Part shown: one piece after another, positions 53,339-61,643 of the stretch
How the letters are laid out: each line of letters opens with the position of its first letter
How positions within the stretch are numbered: position 1 is the stretch's first letter
Source of the DNA: Betaproteobacteria bacterium
Lineage (GTDB): Bacteria > Pseudomonadota > Gammaproteobacteria > Burkholderiales > SG8-41
Direction of reading: 5' to 3'
DNA: 64,000 nucleotides
NCBI GenBank assembly: GCA_029863175.1
Contig: JAOTVX010000015.1
Location: 1 to 64,000, forward strand
Translations under genes and position numbers: made by a program
Notes under the pieces: generated by a model
What the model was told of the DNA's origin: nothing
What the model saw: only the letters and a program-made list of their open reading frames with translations
Database searches by the model: none

Positions 53339-54408
53339 TGCCGAGTTCCAGGCCGAGGACCTTCTGCCTGCATCGCTTGCCGAGCAAGATCCTGGAAATG
53401 CGCTTCGCTGACCTGGTTGATCTCAAATTTCCTGGCGCGTGGCAGTGCCGGGTAGTGGCTGGTGATCGCGCGCGTGTAGGCCGGATCGTAATGGCTGACC
53501 AGGAGATCGGCAGTGAACTCGTCCCAGCGACGCGCCAGTGCCAGCTCGCGCCAACGGTCGATCACGGCGTGCCCGTGCAAGGCGGTAAGGGCTTCAAGCT
53601 TCGCGATGAGGTTTTCCGGTTGCTCGAGGAAATGCGCGTACTCCTCCTTGAGCAATGCAACTCGCACCGGCAAGGGCGCTTCGATCACCACGCACTCGCT
53701 TTCCCACATGCGCGCGACCAGCGCCTCGGGCACGCGCAGGTTTCCGACCTTCTTGCTCTCGGCCTCAATGTAAACGGGGTGCCTGGCGTCGAATCCGTGG
53801 AGTGTGCTCCAGATGCGGCTCTCGAAGAGTTTCTGCGGTGGTTGAGCTTCCTCGGGGAGGCTGCCCAGCACGGACCCGCGATGGGCAGCGAAGGCCTCCA
53901 GATCGAGCACCTGACAGCCCGCATCACGCAGCGCGCGCAGCAGGCGGCTCTTGCCGGTACCCGTGAGGCCGCATACGACGCGCCAGCCGAACTTGCGCGG
54001 CAGGGTTTCAAGTTCGCTCACCACGGCGCGGCGATAGGCTTTGTAGCCCCCATCGAGACGGCCGACGGGCCAGCCGACCTGGGCAAGCACGTGCGCAAAG
54101 GCGCCGCTGCGCTCACCGCCGCGCCAGCAATAGAGCAAGGGATGCCACTCGCGCGGGCGGTCGAGAAAACGCGCCTGAATGTGGCGTGAAATGTTCGCGC
54201 TGACGAGCGCCGCGCCGATCTTCTTGGCGTCGAAGGGGGAGACCTGCTTGTAGAGCGTGCCGACGCGGGCGCGCTCGGCGTCATCGAGGACCGGGCAGTT
54301 CACCGCGCCCGGAATGTGGTCTACCGCGAACTCGGACTCGGAGCGAACGTCGATCAACTCGTCAAATTCGGGCAATTGTGCTACGGTAACGATCGCTGGT
54401 CCACGCAC
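53335..54408 (-). CDS. mnmH: tRNA 2-selenouridine synthase
   Basis: A 357-residue enzyme (SelU/YbbB) that replaces sulfur by selenium in wobble 2-thiouridine of tRNAs, using selenophosphate. The N-terminal rhodanese domain (~8-125) has the catalytic Cys in LLYCWRGGERS near residue 93, and the second domain has a P-loop GLTGTGKSRLL near 147. The length matches the family. It is divergent from selD, which supplies selenophosphate; the 92 bases between the starts must hold both promoters. Confidence 0.95.
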   Translation of the reverse strand: MRGPAIVTVAQLPEFDELIDVRSESEFAVDHIPGAVNCPVLDDAERARVGTLYKQVSPFDAKKIGAALVSANISRHIQARFLDRPREWHPLLYCWRGGERSGAFAHVLAQVGWPVGRLDGGYKAYRRAVVSELETLPRKFGWRVVCGLTGTGKSRLLRALRDAGCQVLDLEAFAAHRGSVLGSLPEEAQPPQKLFESRIWSTLHGFDARHPVYIEAESKKVGNLRVPEALVARMWESECVVIEAPLPVRVALLKEEYAHFLEQPENLIAKLEALTALHGHAVIDRWRELALARRWDEFTADLLVSHYDPAYTRAITSHYPALPRARKFEINQVSEAHFQDLARQAMQAEGPRPGTRH

Positions 54409-54500
54409 GGTATTTCCTGTTGCATCGCGCTTTTTCGGTACGCTTGGTGGCTCGGTGGTTCACTTTGCGTGCGTCAACGTCGAATTAAAGGTAAATCTCC

Positions 54501-55559
54501 ATGAACAAGCCTTCTGACGTCGCACCCGTCCGCCTGACGCAACTGTCGCATGGCGGCGGGTGAGGGTGCAAGCTCACGCCAGCGTTGCTGAGCGAGGTCC
54601 TGGCAGGAACGCCGGTCGGCAAGGTTTATCCGAACCTGCTCGTCGGCAACGAGTCGAGCGACGACGCGGCTGTGTATCGCCTGAACGATACGCAGGCAGT
54701 GGTCGCGACCACCGATTTCTTCATGCCGATCGTGGACGATCCCTACGATTTCGGCAGCATTGCCGCCACCAATGCGATCTCCGACATCTACGCGATGGGC
54801 GGCAAGCCCTTTCTCGCGCTGGCATTGCTCGGTGTCCCGGTCGGCAAGCTTCCCGTGGAGGCGGTGCAGCGCATCATCTCGGGCGGTCACGATGTCTGTG
54901 CCCGGGTGGGTGTGCCGATCGCGGGCGGGCATTCGATCGATTCGCCCGAGCCCATGTACGGGCTGGTCGTGCTCGGTCTGGTGCATCCGGACCAGGTCAA
55001 GCGCAACGACCGGGCCCAGGCTGACGACGTGCTGATACTCGGCAAGGGGCTTGGCATCGGCATTCTCAGCGCCGCGCTCAAGAAGGGCGAGCTCAAGGAC
55101 AAGGCCTACCAGCAGATGCGCGAATCGGCGACCCAGCTCAACACGCCCGGTCCCGATCTGTCCACGATGGAAGGCGTGCATGCCCTGACTGATATCACGG
55201 GCTTCGGGCTGCTCGGCCACCTGCTCGAAATCTGCCGCGGCTCTAAGCTTGAAGCACGCCTGGATCTCGAGGCCGTGCCATTGCTGTCGGCGGCTCGGCA
55301 TCTCGCGGAGGCGGGTTACAGCACTGGCGCGGCTGATCGCAACTGGTCGAGCTATGGCGGATCGGTCGAGCTGCCGGCGGGCGCGCCAGCCTGGCACCGG
55401 AACATCCTCGCCGATCCCCAAACCAGCGGCGGGCTCCTGGTCGCCTGCGACCCCGCGAGCGCGCCGGCGGTGCTGGAAATCTTCCGCAAGCAGGGATTCA
55501 GCCACGCGAGCCAAATCGGGACGCTGGCCGCGGGCGCGGCGCGGGTCATCGTCACCTAG
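54501..55559 (+). CDS. selD: selenide, water dikinase, selenocysteine-containing
   Basis: A 352-residue enzyme making selenophosphate from selenide and ATP. From ATG 54501 the frame reads VRLTQLSHGGG, then TGA (54561-54563), then GCKLTPALL. In Cys-type SelD this position is Cys (motif GCGCK), so the TGA stands exactly for Sec: G-U-G-C-K. After it the frame is open to TAG at 55559, with DDAAVYRL, ATTDFFMPIVDDPYDFG, AGGHSIDSPEP and ITGFGLLGHL as in the family. A simple gene finder would start at a later TTG/CTG and miss ~28 residues with the active site. It needs SelA, SelB and tRNA-Sec elsewhere in the genome. Confidence 0.93.
54561..54593 (+). promoter_or_regulatory. candidate SECIS element after the selD UGA
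   Basis: Directly after the UGA, GCUCACG (54572-54578) can pair with CGU (54583-54585) and GAGC (54590-54593) around loop CCAG, with an unpaired UGCU on the 3' side. The loop is ~19-22 nt after the UGA, the distance used by SelB. An alternative pairing of UGAG with CUCA, including the UGA itself, exists. The fold was done by eye. Confidence 0.5.
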
Positions 55560-55564
55560 AGACG

Positions 55565-55652
55565 GTGATCAGTGAACAGTGATCAGTGAACTGTTACCTG
55601 CAGGAAAAGCCGCGCGTCTTGCGCGGTGGGCCGCCACCGTTCACCGTTTACC
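55565..55652. repeat. converging heptad element, GTGA class
   Basis: The left arm (55565-55599) has GTGATCA, GTGAACA, GTGATCA, GTGAACT and GTTACCT. The right arm (55631-55652) has CACCGTT-type units, reverse complement of GGTGAAC/GGTAAAC. The stop codon of the convergent tesA-like gene is built from the right arm, and the left arm begins six bases after the selD stop. Confidence 0.75.
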
Positions 55653-56256
55653 TGCGTTTGAGCAGGGGCTCCAGCGTCGGCCAGATATTCTCGAGTATCT
55701 GCGGCTGGGCGGCGGCGGTTGGATGAATGTTGTCCCGCTGCATCAGCTTGCGGTGCTCGCCGATTCCTTCCAGCATGTAGGGGACTAGCGGTACGCGGTG
55801 GCGCTCCGCAAGCTCGGTGAAGACTGCCTTGAACTCGCCAACGTAGCGCGGCCCATAATTGGGCGGGACCCGCACGCCCACCAGCAGTACACGGGCACCG
55901 CGGCTTTTCGCCGCTACGATGATTCGCGACAGGTTGGCATTCATCTGGGCGGCCGACAGACCCCGCAGGCCATCGTTGCCGCCCAGGGCGACGATGACCA
56001 CGGCGGGGCGCGCGCGTTGGAGCGCCTCACCGATCCGGGTTGCGCCGCCACTGGTGGTTTCACCCGAAATACTGGCGTTCACGACGCTATAATCGAACCT
56101 TTTTCGCTGCAGGCGCTCTTCTAACAAGGTTACCCAGCCTTCGCGTGCACCAATGCCGTAGGCGGAGGAGAGGCTGTCGCCGAAGACGAGCAGCGTCGCA
56201 CCGTGGCCGGCGGTACTGATAATCCACAACAAGGCAATAGACAGAAGCGTTTTCAT
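55648..56256 (-). CDS. tesA: periplasmic SGNH-family esterase (TesA-like)
   Basis: A 202-residue secreted GDSL hydrolase. A signal peptide (MKTLLSIALLWIISTAGHGA) is followed by LLVFGDSLSSAYG near residue 22 (nucleophile Ser), ALGGNDGLRG near 91 (Gly, Asn of the oxyanion hole) and DNIHPTAAAQ near 175 (Asp, His). E. coli TesA is a multifunctional thioesterase/lysophospholipase of this type. Its ATG and the ATG of the divergent ybbA share the palindrome CATG (56254-56257). The tesA/ybbA-ybbP arrangement is the same as in E. coli. Confidence 0.92.
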   Translation of the reverse strand: MKTLLSIALLWIISTAGHGATLLVFGDSLSSAYGIGAREGWVTLLEERLQRKRFDYSVVNASISGETTSGGATRIGEALQRARPAVVIVALGGNDGLRGLSAAQMNANLSRIIVAAKSRGARVLLVGVRVPPNYGPRYVGEFKAVFTELAERHRVPLVPYMLEGIGEHRKLMQRDNIHPTAAAQPQILENIWPTLEPLLKRR

Positions 56257-56947
56257 GAGTAAGCGCCATGACGAGCCAATTGTCCGCGCGTCGGGACTGA
56301 CGAAGATCGTCCCGAACGGTGATGCCACACTGACGATTTTGCAGGATATTGATCTCGCGGTCATGCCTGGAGAAGCGGTGGCGGTCGTTGGTGCTTCGGG
56401 CTCCGGGAAGTCCACGCTCCTGGGACTGCTCGCTGGGCTCGACACGCCGTCGCTGGGTTCTGTTCGCCTCGATGAGACCGAACTCTTCGCGCTCGACGAG
56501 GACGGACGCGCGGCGCTGCGCAAGCGCCTCGTTGGTTTCGTGTTCCAGTCGTTTCAGCTGCTGGCGCCGTTGACCGCGCTCGAGAACGTGATGTTGCCAC
56601 TTGAGCTTGCCGAGCGCGGCGATGCGCAGCGCGTGGCGCGCGCGATGCTCGAGCGGGTTGGGTTGGGCGATCGGTTAAACCATTACCCCAGGTATCTCTC
56701 CGGCGGCGAGCAGCAGCGAGTTGCCCTGGCGCGCGCGTTTGTCATCCGGCCCAAGGTGCTGTTTGCCGATGAGCCGACCGGCAATCTCGACGGAGCGACG
56801 GGCGAGGGGATCATCGATCTTCTCTTCGAGTTGAACTCCGAGCATGGCACGACGCTGGTGCTAGTCACGCACGACGAGATGGTGGCGAGCCGCTGCGCGC
56901 GCCAGATCCGCCTTGCCGGCGGGCGTATCGTTGACGGAGAACGCTGA
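56255..56947 (+). CDS. ybbA: ABC transporter ATP-binding protein (LolD/YbbA type)
   Basis: A 230-residue ATPase of the MacB/LolD family. Walker A VVGASGSGKSTLLGLLAG near residue 45, Q-loop VFQSFQLLAPLTALENV near 98, signature LSGGEQQRVALARA near 149 and Walker B VLFADEPTGNLD near 170 are intact. It powers the permease encoded by the next gene, whose ATG overlaps its stop. Divergent from tesA, as in E. coli, where the operon's substrate is unknown. Confidence 0.93.
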   Translation: MSKRHDEPIVRASGLTKIVPNGDATLTILQDIDLAVMPGEAVAVVGASGSGKSTLLGLLAGLDTPSLGSVRLDETELFALDEDGRAALRKRLVGFVFQSFQLLAPLTALENVMLPLELAERGDAQRVARAMLERVGLGDRLNHYPRYLSGGEQQRVALARAFVIRPKVLFADEPTGNLDGATGEGIIDLLFELNSEHGTTLVLVTHDEMVASRCARQIRLAGGRIVDGER

Positions 56948-59439
56948 TGGGGCGCGTGGCCATTGCACTGCGCATGCTGGCGCGCGACTGGCGGGCGGGC
57001 GAGCTGAAGCTCCTTGGCCTCGCCCTCGTCGTCGCCGTGACCAGCGTGACGAGTGTGTCCTTCTTCGCGGACCGCGTGCGCCAGGCGCTGATCCGCGACG
57101 CGAACCAGTTGCTCGGGGGCGATCTCCTGATTACGGCGGATCATCCGCTCGACCGTGCATTTGCGGACGAGGCCCAGCGACGGGGCCTGGCCGTGGCCTC
57201 CCGCATCCGCTTCATCAGCATGTCCCGGCGCGGCGACGCTGCCCAATTGACCGGCGTCAAGGCGGTGGCGGACGGCTACCCGCTGCGGGGAAAGCTGCGT
57301 ATCGCGCCGGCGCCCAACGCGTCGGACGCCGAGGCGCGGGGCGTGCCGCCGCCCGGAAGCGTGTGGATCGATGAGCGGCTCGCCAGCGCGCTGGATGTGC
57401 CGGTGGGAGCGCGCCTCGAACTCGGTGCCGCGGAGCTGACAGTGGCTGCGATCCTCACGCTCGAACCCGATCGCGGCGTGAGTTTCTTCAATCTCGCGCC
57501 ACGGCTCATCATGAACGTGGCCAATTTGCCGCAGACGGAACTGATCCAAGTCGGAAGCCGCGTGCGCTACGGCTTACTCGTCGCGGGCGAGCGCGAAAGC
57601 GTCGACCAGTACGAGCGCTGGGCCAAAACCCGCCTCGGGCGCGGAGAGCGCGTGCAGGGCCTCGAGTCGGCGCGTCCGGAAATCAGGGTGGGACTGGAGC
57701 GCGCGCAGCAGTTCCTCGGGCTGACGACATTGCTGGCCGTGATGCTGGCCGCTGTCGCGATCGGGCTTGCGACGCGCCGCTATGGCCGGCGCCATCTCGA
57801 TAACTACGCCGTGATGCGTTGTCTCGGCGCGAGCCAGTGGCAACTGTTCGCGCTCTTTGCGTGGGAGTTCATCGCGCTCGGGGTCATTGCCGCTGCGCTC
57901 GGTTGCGCGCTCGGCTTCGCCACGCAGCAGCTGCTCGCGGGGGGGCTTACGGAATTCGTCGCCGTGGTATTGCCGCCCCCGTCATGGGTGCCCGCGGCCC
58001 AGGGCGTGCTGCTCGCCTTCGTGCTGCTGCTTGGCTTCGCCCTGCCGCCGCTCATGCAGCTCAAGGATGTGCCGGCGCTGCGGGTGCTCCGCCGCGATAT
58101 CGGGCGCCCGCGCGAGCGCCAGTTGGTCTCCTACGCCGCGGGGTTTGCGGTGCTGACGGCGCTCGTCCTGTGGCAGGCGGGTGATGCGAAGCTCGGGGCC
58201 TACGTGCTCGGCGGGTTCGTGGGAGCGGCGATCGCGTTCGCGGCCATCAGCTATGGCAGCTTGCGGCTCGTGGCCAGCGCCGGCGGGCTGGGCGGTATTG
58301 CCTGGCGCTACGGGCTTGCGAACCTGCGGCGGCGGGCACGCGCCAGCACGGTGCAGATTCTCGCGCTCGCGCTGGGACTGACCGCGATCCTGTTGCTGAC
58401 GGTGACGCGCGCCGACCTGCTCGCGGCGTGGCGCGCGAAAACACCCCCTGATGCGCCGAATCGTTTCATCCTCAACATCCAGCCCGAGCAGCGCGCGCTG
58501 CTCGCCCGCTTTTTCCAGAATCACGGCCTGCCGCCGGTGACGGTCTATCCCATGGTGCGCGGTCGCCTGGTTGCGATCGACGGAGCCGAGGTCAGTGCCG
58601 AGCGCTACGAAGAGCTGCGCACCAAGCGCCTGGTTGAGCGTGAGTTCAACCTGTCATTCATGGACCAGCTGCCTCCCCACAACCGCATCAGCGCTGGGCG
58701 CTGGTTCGCGGCGGCGGACCGTGCTAATGGCGCCTTCTCGGTGGAAGAGGGCATCGCGCGCACCCTTGGAATCAAGCTGGGCGACCGCCTCACCTGGTCG
58801 GTGGGCGGGCGCTCTTTTACCGCGCCGGTCGCCAATATCCGGCGCCTCGATTGGGACTCGATGCAGGTCAACTTCTTCGTGATCGCGACGCCGCCGCTGC
58901 TCGAGCGCTACCCGACCAGCTACGTCACGAGCTTTCATCTGCCCGGCTCCTATGCTCCAGTCATGAACAAGCTGTCGCGAACGTTCCCGAACCTGACGGT
59001 CGTGGACATGAGCATCATCGTGCGGCAGGTGCTGGGCGTGATCGAGCGCGTGGTGCAGGCGGTCCAGGTAGTGTTCCTGTTTGCGCTGGCGGCGGGCCTG
59101 CTCGTGCTCTACGCTGCCTTGCTCGCGACCGAGGACGAGCGCGTGCGCGAGGCCGCGCTGCTGCGGGCGCTCGGCGCGAGCCGCGCGCAGGTGGCCGCCG
59201 CCCAGCGCGTGGAGTTCGTCGCCATCGGCCTCGCCGCGGGAATCCTGTCAGCAGGGGGCGCGGCCGCGATCGGCGCATTGATCGCCGAGCGGGTGTTGAA
59301 TCTTCCGTACACGCCGAGTCCCTGGCTATGGTTGTGGGGTCCGGCGTTGGGCGCCGCGTGCGTTGCGGTCAACGCGCTGGCCGGCGCGCGAGCCGCGCTG
59401 TCGCGGCCACCGATAACCGCACTGCGGGAGGCCGAGTAG
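56947..59439 (+). CDS. ybbP: ABC transporter permease (FtsX-like, YbbP type)
   Basis: An 830-residue inner-membrane protein with the ten-segment duplicated FtsX layout: one membrane segment near residue 20, a large periplasmic domain (~45-255), then segments at ~260-480 around the first FtsX domain, a second periplasmic part (~495-695), and the last FtsX domain (~700-815). The final helix carries ARAALSRPPITALREAE. It works with the preceding ATPase, probably in export or lipoprotein/lipid handling; no MacA-type adaptor is near. Overlap ATGA with ybbA. Confidence 0.92.
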   Translation: MGRVAIALRMLARDWRAGELKLLGLALVVAVTSVTSVSFFADRVRQALIRDANQLLGGDLLITADHPLDRAFADEAQRRGLAVASRIRFISMSRRGDAAQLTGVKAVADGYPLRGKLRIAPAPNASDAEARGVPPPGSVWIDERLASALDVPVGARLELGAAELTVAAILTLEPDRGVSFFNLAPRLIMNVANLPQTELIQVGSRVRYGLLVAGERESVDQYERWAKTRLGRGERVQGLESARPEIRVGLERAQQFLGLTTLLAVMLAAVAIGLATRRYGRRHLDNYAVMRCLGASQWQLFALFAWEFIALGVIAAALGCALGFATQQLLAGGLTEFVAVVLPPPSWVPAAQGVLLAFVLLLGFALPPLMQLKDVPALRVLRRDIGRPRERQLVSYAAGFAVLTALVLWQAGDAKLGAYVLGGFVGAAIAFAAISYGSLRLVASAGGLGGIAWRYGLANLRRRARASTVQILALALGLTAILLLTVTRADLLAAWRAKTPPDAPNRFILNIQPEQRALLARFFQNHGLPPVTVYPMVRGRLVAIDGAEVSAERYEELRTKRLVEREFNLSFMDQLPPHNRISAGRWFAAADRANGAFSVEEGIARTLGIKLGDRLTWSVGGRSFTAPVANIRRLDWDSMQVNFFVIATPPLLERYPTSYVTSFHLPGSYAPVMNKLSRTFPNLTVVDMSIIVRQVLGVIERVVQAVQVVFLFALAAGLLVLYAALLATEDERVREAALLRALGASRAQVAAAQRVEFVAIGLAAGILSAGGAAAIGALIAERVLNLPYTPSPWLWLWGPALGAACVAVNALAGARAALSRPPITALREAE

Positions 59440-59458
59440 CGCATCCAAGCGGGTATAC

Positions 59459-60745
59459 TTGGGCAACTTGGAACCCGCGTTTGAAATCGTTATCGCGCTC
59501 GGCCTCTTGGTTCTGCTGGGGCTGGTGGTGGCCCTCTACCTGAAGCTTACAGCGCTCGAGCGCACGCAAGCGACGCAGCAGGGCGAGCTCCTCGAGGAGA
59601 AGCACCGGGCGATGCTCCTCGATCTGCACGAAGGCCTCGCGAAGCAGTCCGACCGCATGGGCTCGGTCCTGGGCGATAGCTCTGAGCGGCTGCGCACACG
59701 GGTGGCGGAAGAGCTGACGCAGACCCGCGAGTCCGTCCACACGCTGCAGCTTGCCCTGTCTCGGAGCCTCTCGGAGAACCGCGAAGCGATGCTGGGGCGG
59801 CTGGCGGAAACGACCCAGTCGCTTACCGGGAAGATCGATGAACGCCTGGAGCAGATCTCGGGCAAAGTCAACGAGCGGCTCGATGAAGGCTTCCGGAAAA
59901 CCAACGAGACTTTCGTGAGCGTGATGGTGCGGCTCGCGACCATCGATGAGGCGCAAAAGAAGATCGAGACCCTCACGGGTAGCGTCGTCAGCCTGCAGGA
60001 GCTGCTCGGGGACAAACGCTCGCGCGGGGCCTTTGGCGAGGTCCAGCTCGAGGCGCTGGTGCGCAACGTGATGCCGGCGGCGGCGTTCGAGATGCAGTAC
60101 ACGCTCTCGAACGGCCTGCGCGTCGATTGCGTGCTGAAGCTGCCGGATCCGACCGGGCTGGTGTGCGTGGACTCCAAATTCCCGCTCGAAAACTATCACC
60201 GGATGCTTACCCCCGGAACGAACGACGTCGACCGCTCCCTAGCGCAGCGCCAGTTTCGCACTGATGTGAAAAAGCACGTGGATGACATTGCGCGGAAGTA
60301 CATTCTGACCAACGAGACCTCGGACGGGGCGGTCATGTTCGTGCCGGCGGAGGCAGTATTCGCGGAAATCCATGCCTACCACGCAGAGGTGGTGGATTAT
60401 GCCAACGGCAAGCGGGTGTGGATCGTTTCGCCGACGACGCTGATGGCGGTCCTTAACACGGCGCGGGCGGTCCTGAAGGACGTCGAGACGCGCAAGCAGA
60501 TTCACGTCATCCGGGAGGCGCTGACGCGCCTGGCGGTCGAGTTCAACCGTTTCGACGACCGGCTTAAGGAGCTTGCCCGCCACATCCGGCAGGCTAACGA
60601 GGACGTCGAGAAGATACAGGTCACGGGGGGGAAAATCACGCAACAGTTCCTGCGCATCGAGTCGGCCGAGCTCGACCAGCCGGAGGCGAAGCCCCCCAAC
60701 GTGGTCGAGCTGCGGGAGGAAAACAAGGGTAGCAAGAACTCCTAA
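59459..60745 (+). CDS. rmuC: DNA recombination protein RmuC
   Basis: A ~428-residue protein: an N-terminal membrane anchor (IVIALGLLVLLGLVVALYLKL, ~8-30), a long coiled coil (~32-170) and a nuclease-like RmuC domain with LGDKRSRGAFGEVQLEALV, VDCVLKLPD and VDSKFPLENY, then TPTTLMAVLNTA-like segment. It limits inversions at short repeats in E. coli, which is of interest in this repeat-rich genome. Starts TTG 59459 and TTG 59468 are possible; no ATG is near. It ends at an inverted repeat. Confidence 0.92.
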   Translation: MGNLEPAFEIVIALGLLVLLGLVVALYLKLTALERTQATQQGELLEEKHRAMLLDLHEGLAKQSDRMGSVLGDSSERLRTRVAEELTQTRESVHTLQLALSRSLSENREAMLGRLAETTQSLTGKIDERLEQISGKVNERLDEGFRKTNETFVSVMVRLATIDEAQKKIETLTGSVVSLQELLGDKRSRGAFGEVQLEALVRNVMPAAAFEMQYTLSNGLRVDCVLKLPDPTGLVCVDSKFPLENYHRMLTPGTNDVDRSLAQRQFRTDVKKHVDDIARKYILTNETSDGAVMFVPAEAVFAEIHAYHAEVVDYANGKRVWIVSPTTLMAVLNTARAVLKDVETRKQIHVIREALTRLAVEFNRFDDRLKELARHIRQANEDVEKIQVTGGKITQQFLRIESAELDQPEAKPPNVVELREENKGSKNS

Positions 60746-60813
60746 CATGATGAAACGCGCGTGCGTTGCGAGCCAAATTCGTGACAGCGCAGCGTGTGTT
60801 TCATTATGTTAGG
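60741..60813. repeat. 21-bp imperfect inverted repeat after rmuC
   Basis: CCTAACATGATGAAACGCGCG (60741-60761) matches the reverse complement of 60793-60813 at 18 of 21 positions, around a 31-base centre. The rmuC stop codon lies inside the left arm. It may act as a terminator without T-run or as a mobile mini-element; one copy was seen. Confidence 0.65.
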
Positions 60814-60842
60814 GCTCTAGGTGAGCTCTTGCGCGAAGAAGA

Positions 60843-61643
60843 ATGCAGTGGATAAAAAACTGGTGCCGCAAGCGGATACTCAGGCATGCCACGCTCGACG
60901 AGAGGCTGTGGCACTCGGTTCTCGCCCGTTATCCGTTCACGCGCGTGCTTTCGGCAGCGGAGCGCGAGCGGCTGCGCGAGTCTGCGATCCTGTTTCTGGA
61001 CGAGAAATCCATTACCGGCGCGGGCGGGCTCGTAGTGCGTGACGAAATACGCATGTGTGTTGCCGCGCAGGCCTGTATGCTCCTGCTCAACCTGGATCTC
61101 GAGTTTTTCCGGGGGTGGGTGGAGGTGATCGTTTATCCGGACGAGTTCCTTGTCGATTACGAGTACGTTGACGAAGACGGCATCGCGCACCGCGTCAGAG
61201 CCCCGACGTCGGGTGAATCGTGGCTGGAGGGGCCGGTGATCCTCTCCTGGGCGGATGCCGAGCGGGGCGGCGACGGCTACAACGTCGTGATTCACGAGTT
61301 CGCACACAAGCTCGACATGCTCAACGGGAACGCGAACGGCTTTCCGCCGCTGCACGCCGAGATGAACCGGGCGCGCTGGTCGGATACTTTCGGTGCAGCC
61401 TACGAGGATTTTTGCAGACGAATAGAACGGCGTGAGGAGACCGTGATTGATCCCTATGCCGCAGAAAACCCGGCGGAATTCTTTGCGGTGCTGAGCGAGG
61501 CTTTTTTCGAGACCCCGGACGCGGTGCAAGGCGCGTACCCGGCGGTCTATGGCGAGCTCGCCTCGTTCTACCGCCAGGATCCGGCGCTGCGCCTGTCACG
61601 GGCATTGCAGTCTCAAGAAACGGCCATCCGGCCCCACCCATGA
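60843..61643 (+). CDS. mtfA: M90 family metallopeptidase MtfA
   Basis: A 266-residue zinc peptidase. VIHEFAHKLDMLNG near residue 148 holds the H-E-x-x-H motif, and ENPAEFFAVLSEAFFE near 212 supplies the further Glu ligands. WADAERGGDGYN just before is the family's conserved approach to the helix. In E. coli MtfA interacts with the Mlc repressor and so affects glucose uptake. Its stop overlaps the start of the next gene (ATGA). Confidence 0.93.
   Translation: MQWIKNWCRKRILRHATLDERLWHSVLARYPFTRVLSAAERERLRESAILFLDEKSITGAGGLVVRDEIRMCVAAQACMLLLNLDLEFFRGWVEVIVYPDEFLVDYEYVDEDGIAHRVRAPTSGESWLEGPVILSWADAERGGDGYNVVIHEFAHKLDMLNGNANGFPPLHAEMNRARWSDTFGAAYEDFCRRIERREETVIDPYAAENPAEFFAVLSEAFFETPDAVQGAYPAVYGELASFYRQDPALRLSRALQSQETAIRPHP

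Noticed and set aside
54585..55559. selD starting at a CTG/TTG after the TGA, as a truncated gene
   Set aside because: This would remove the active-site residue and the conserved N-terminus; reading the TGA as Sec restores both exactly.
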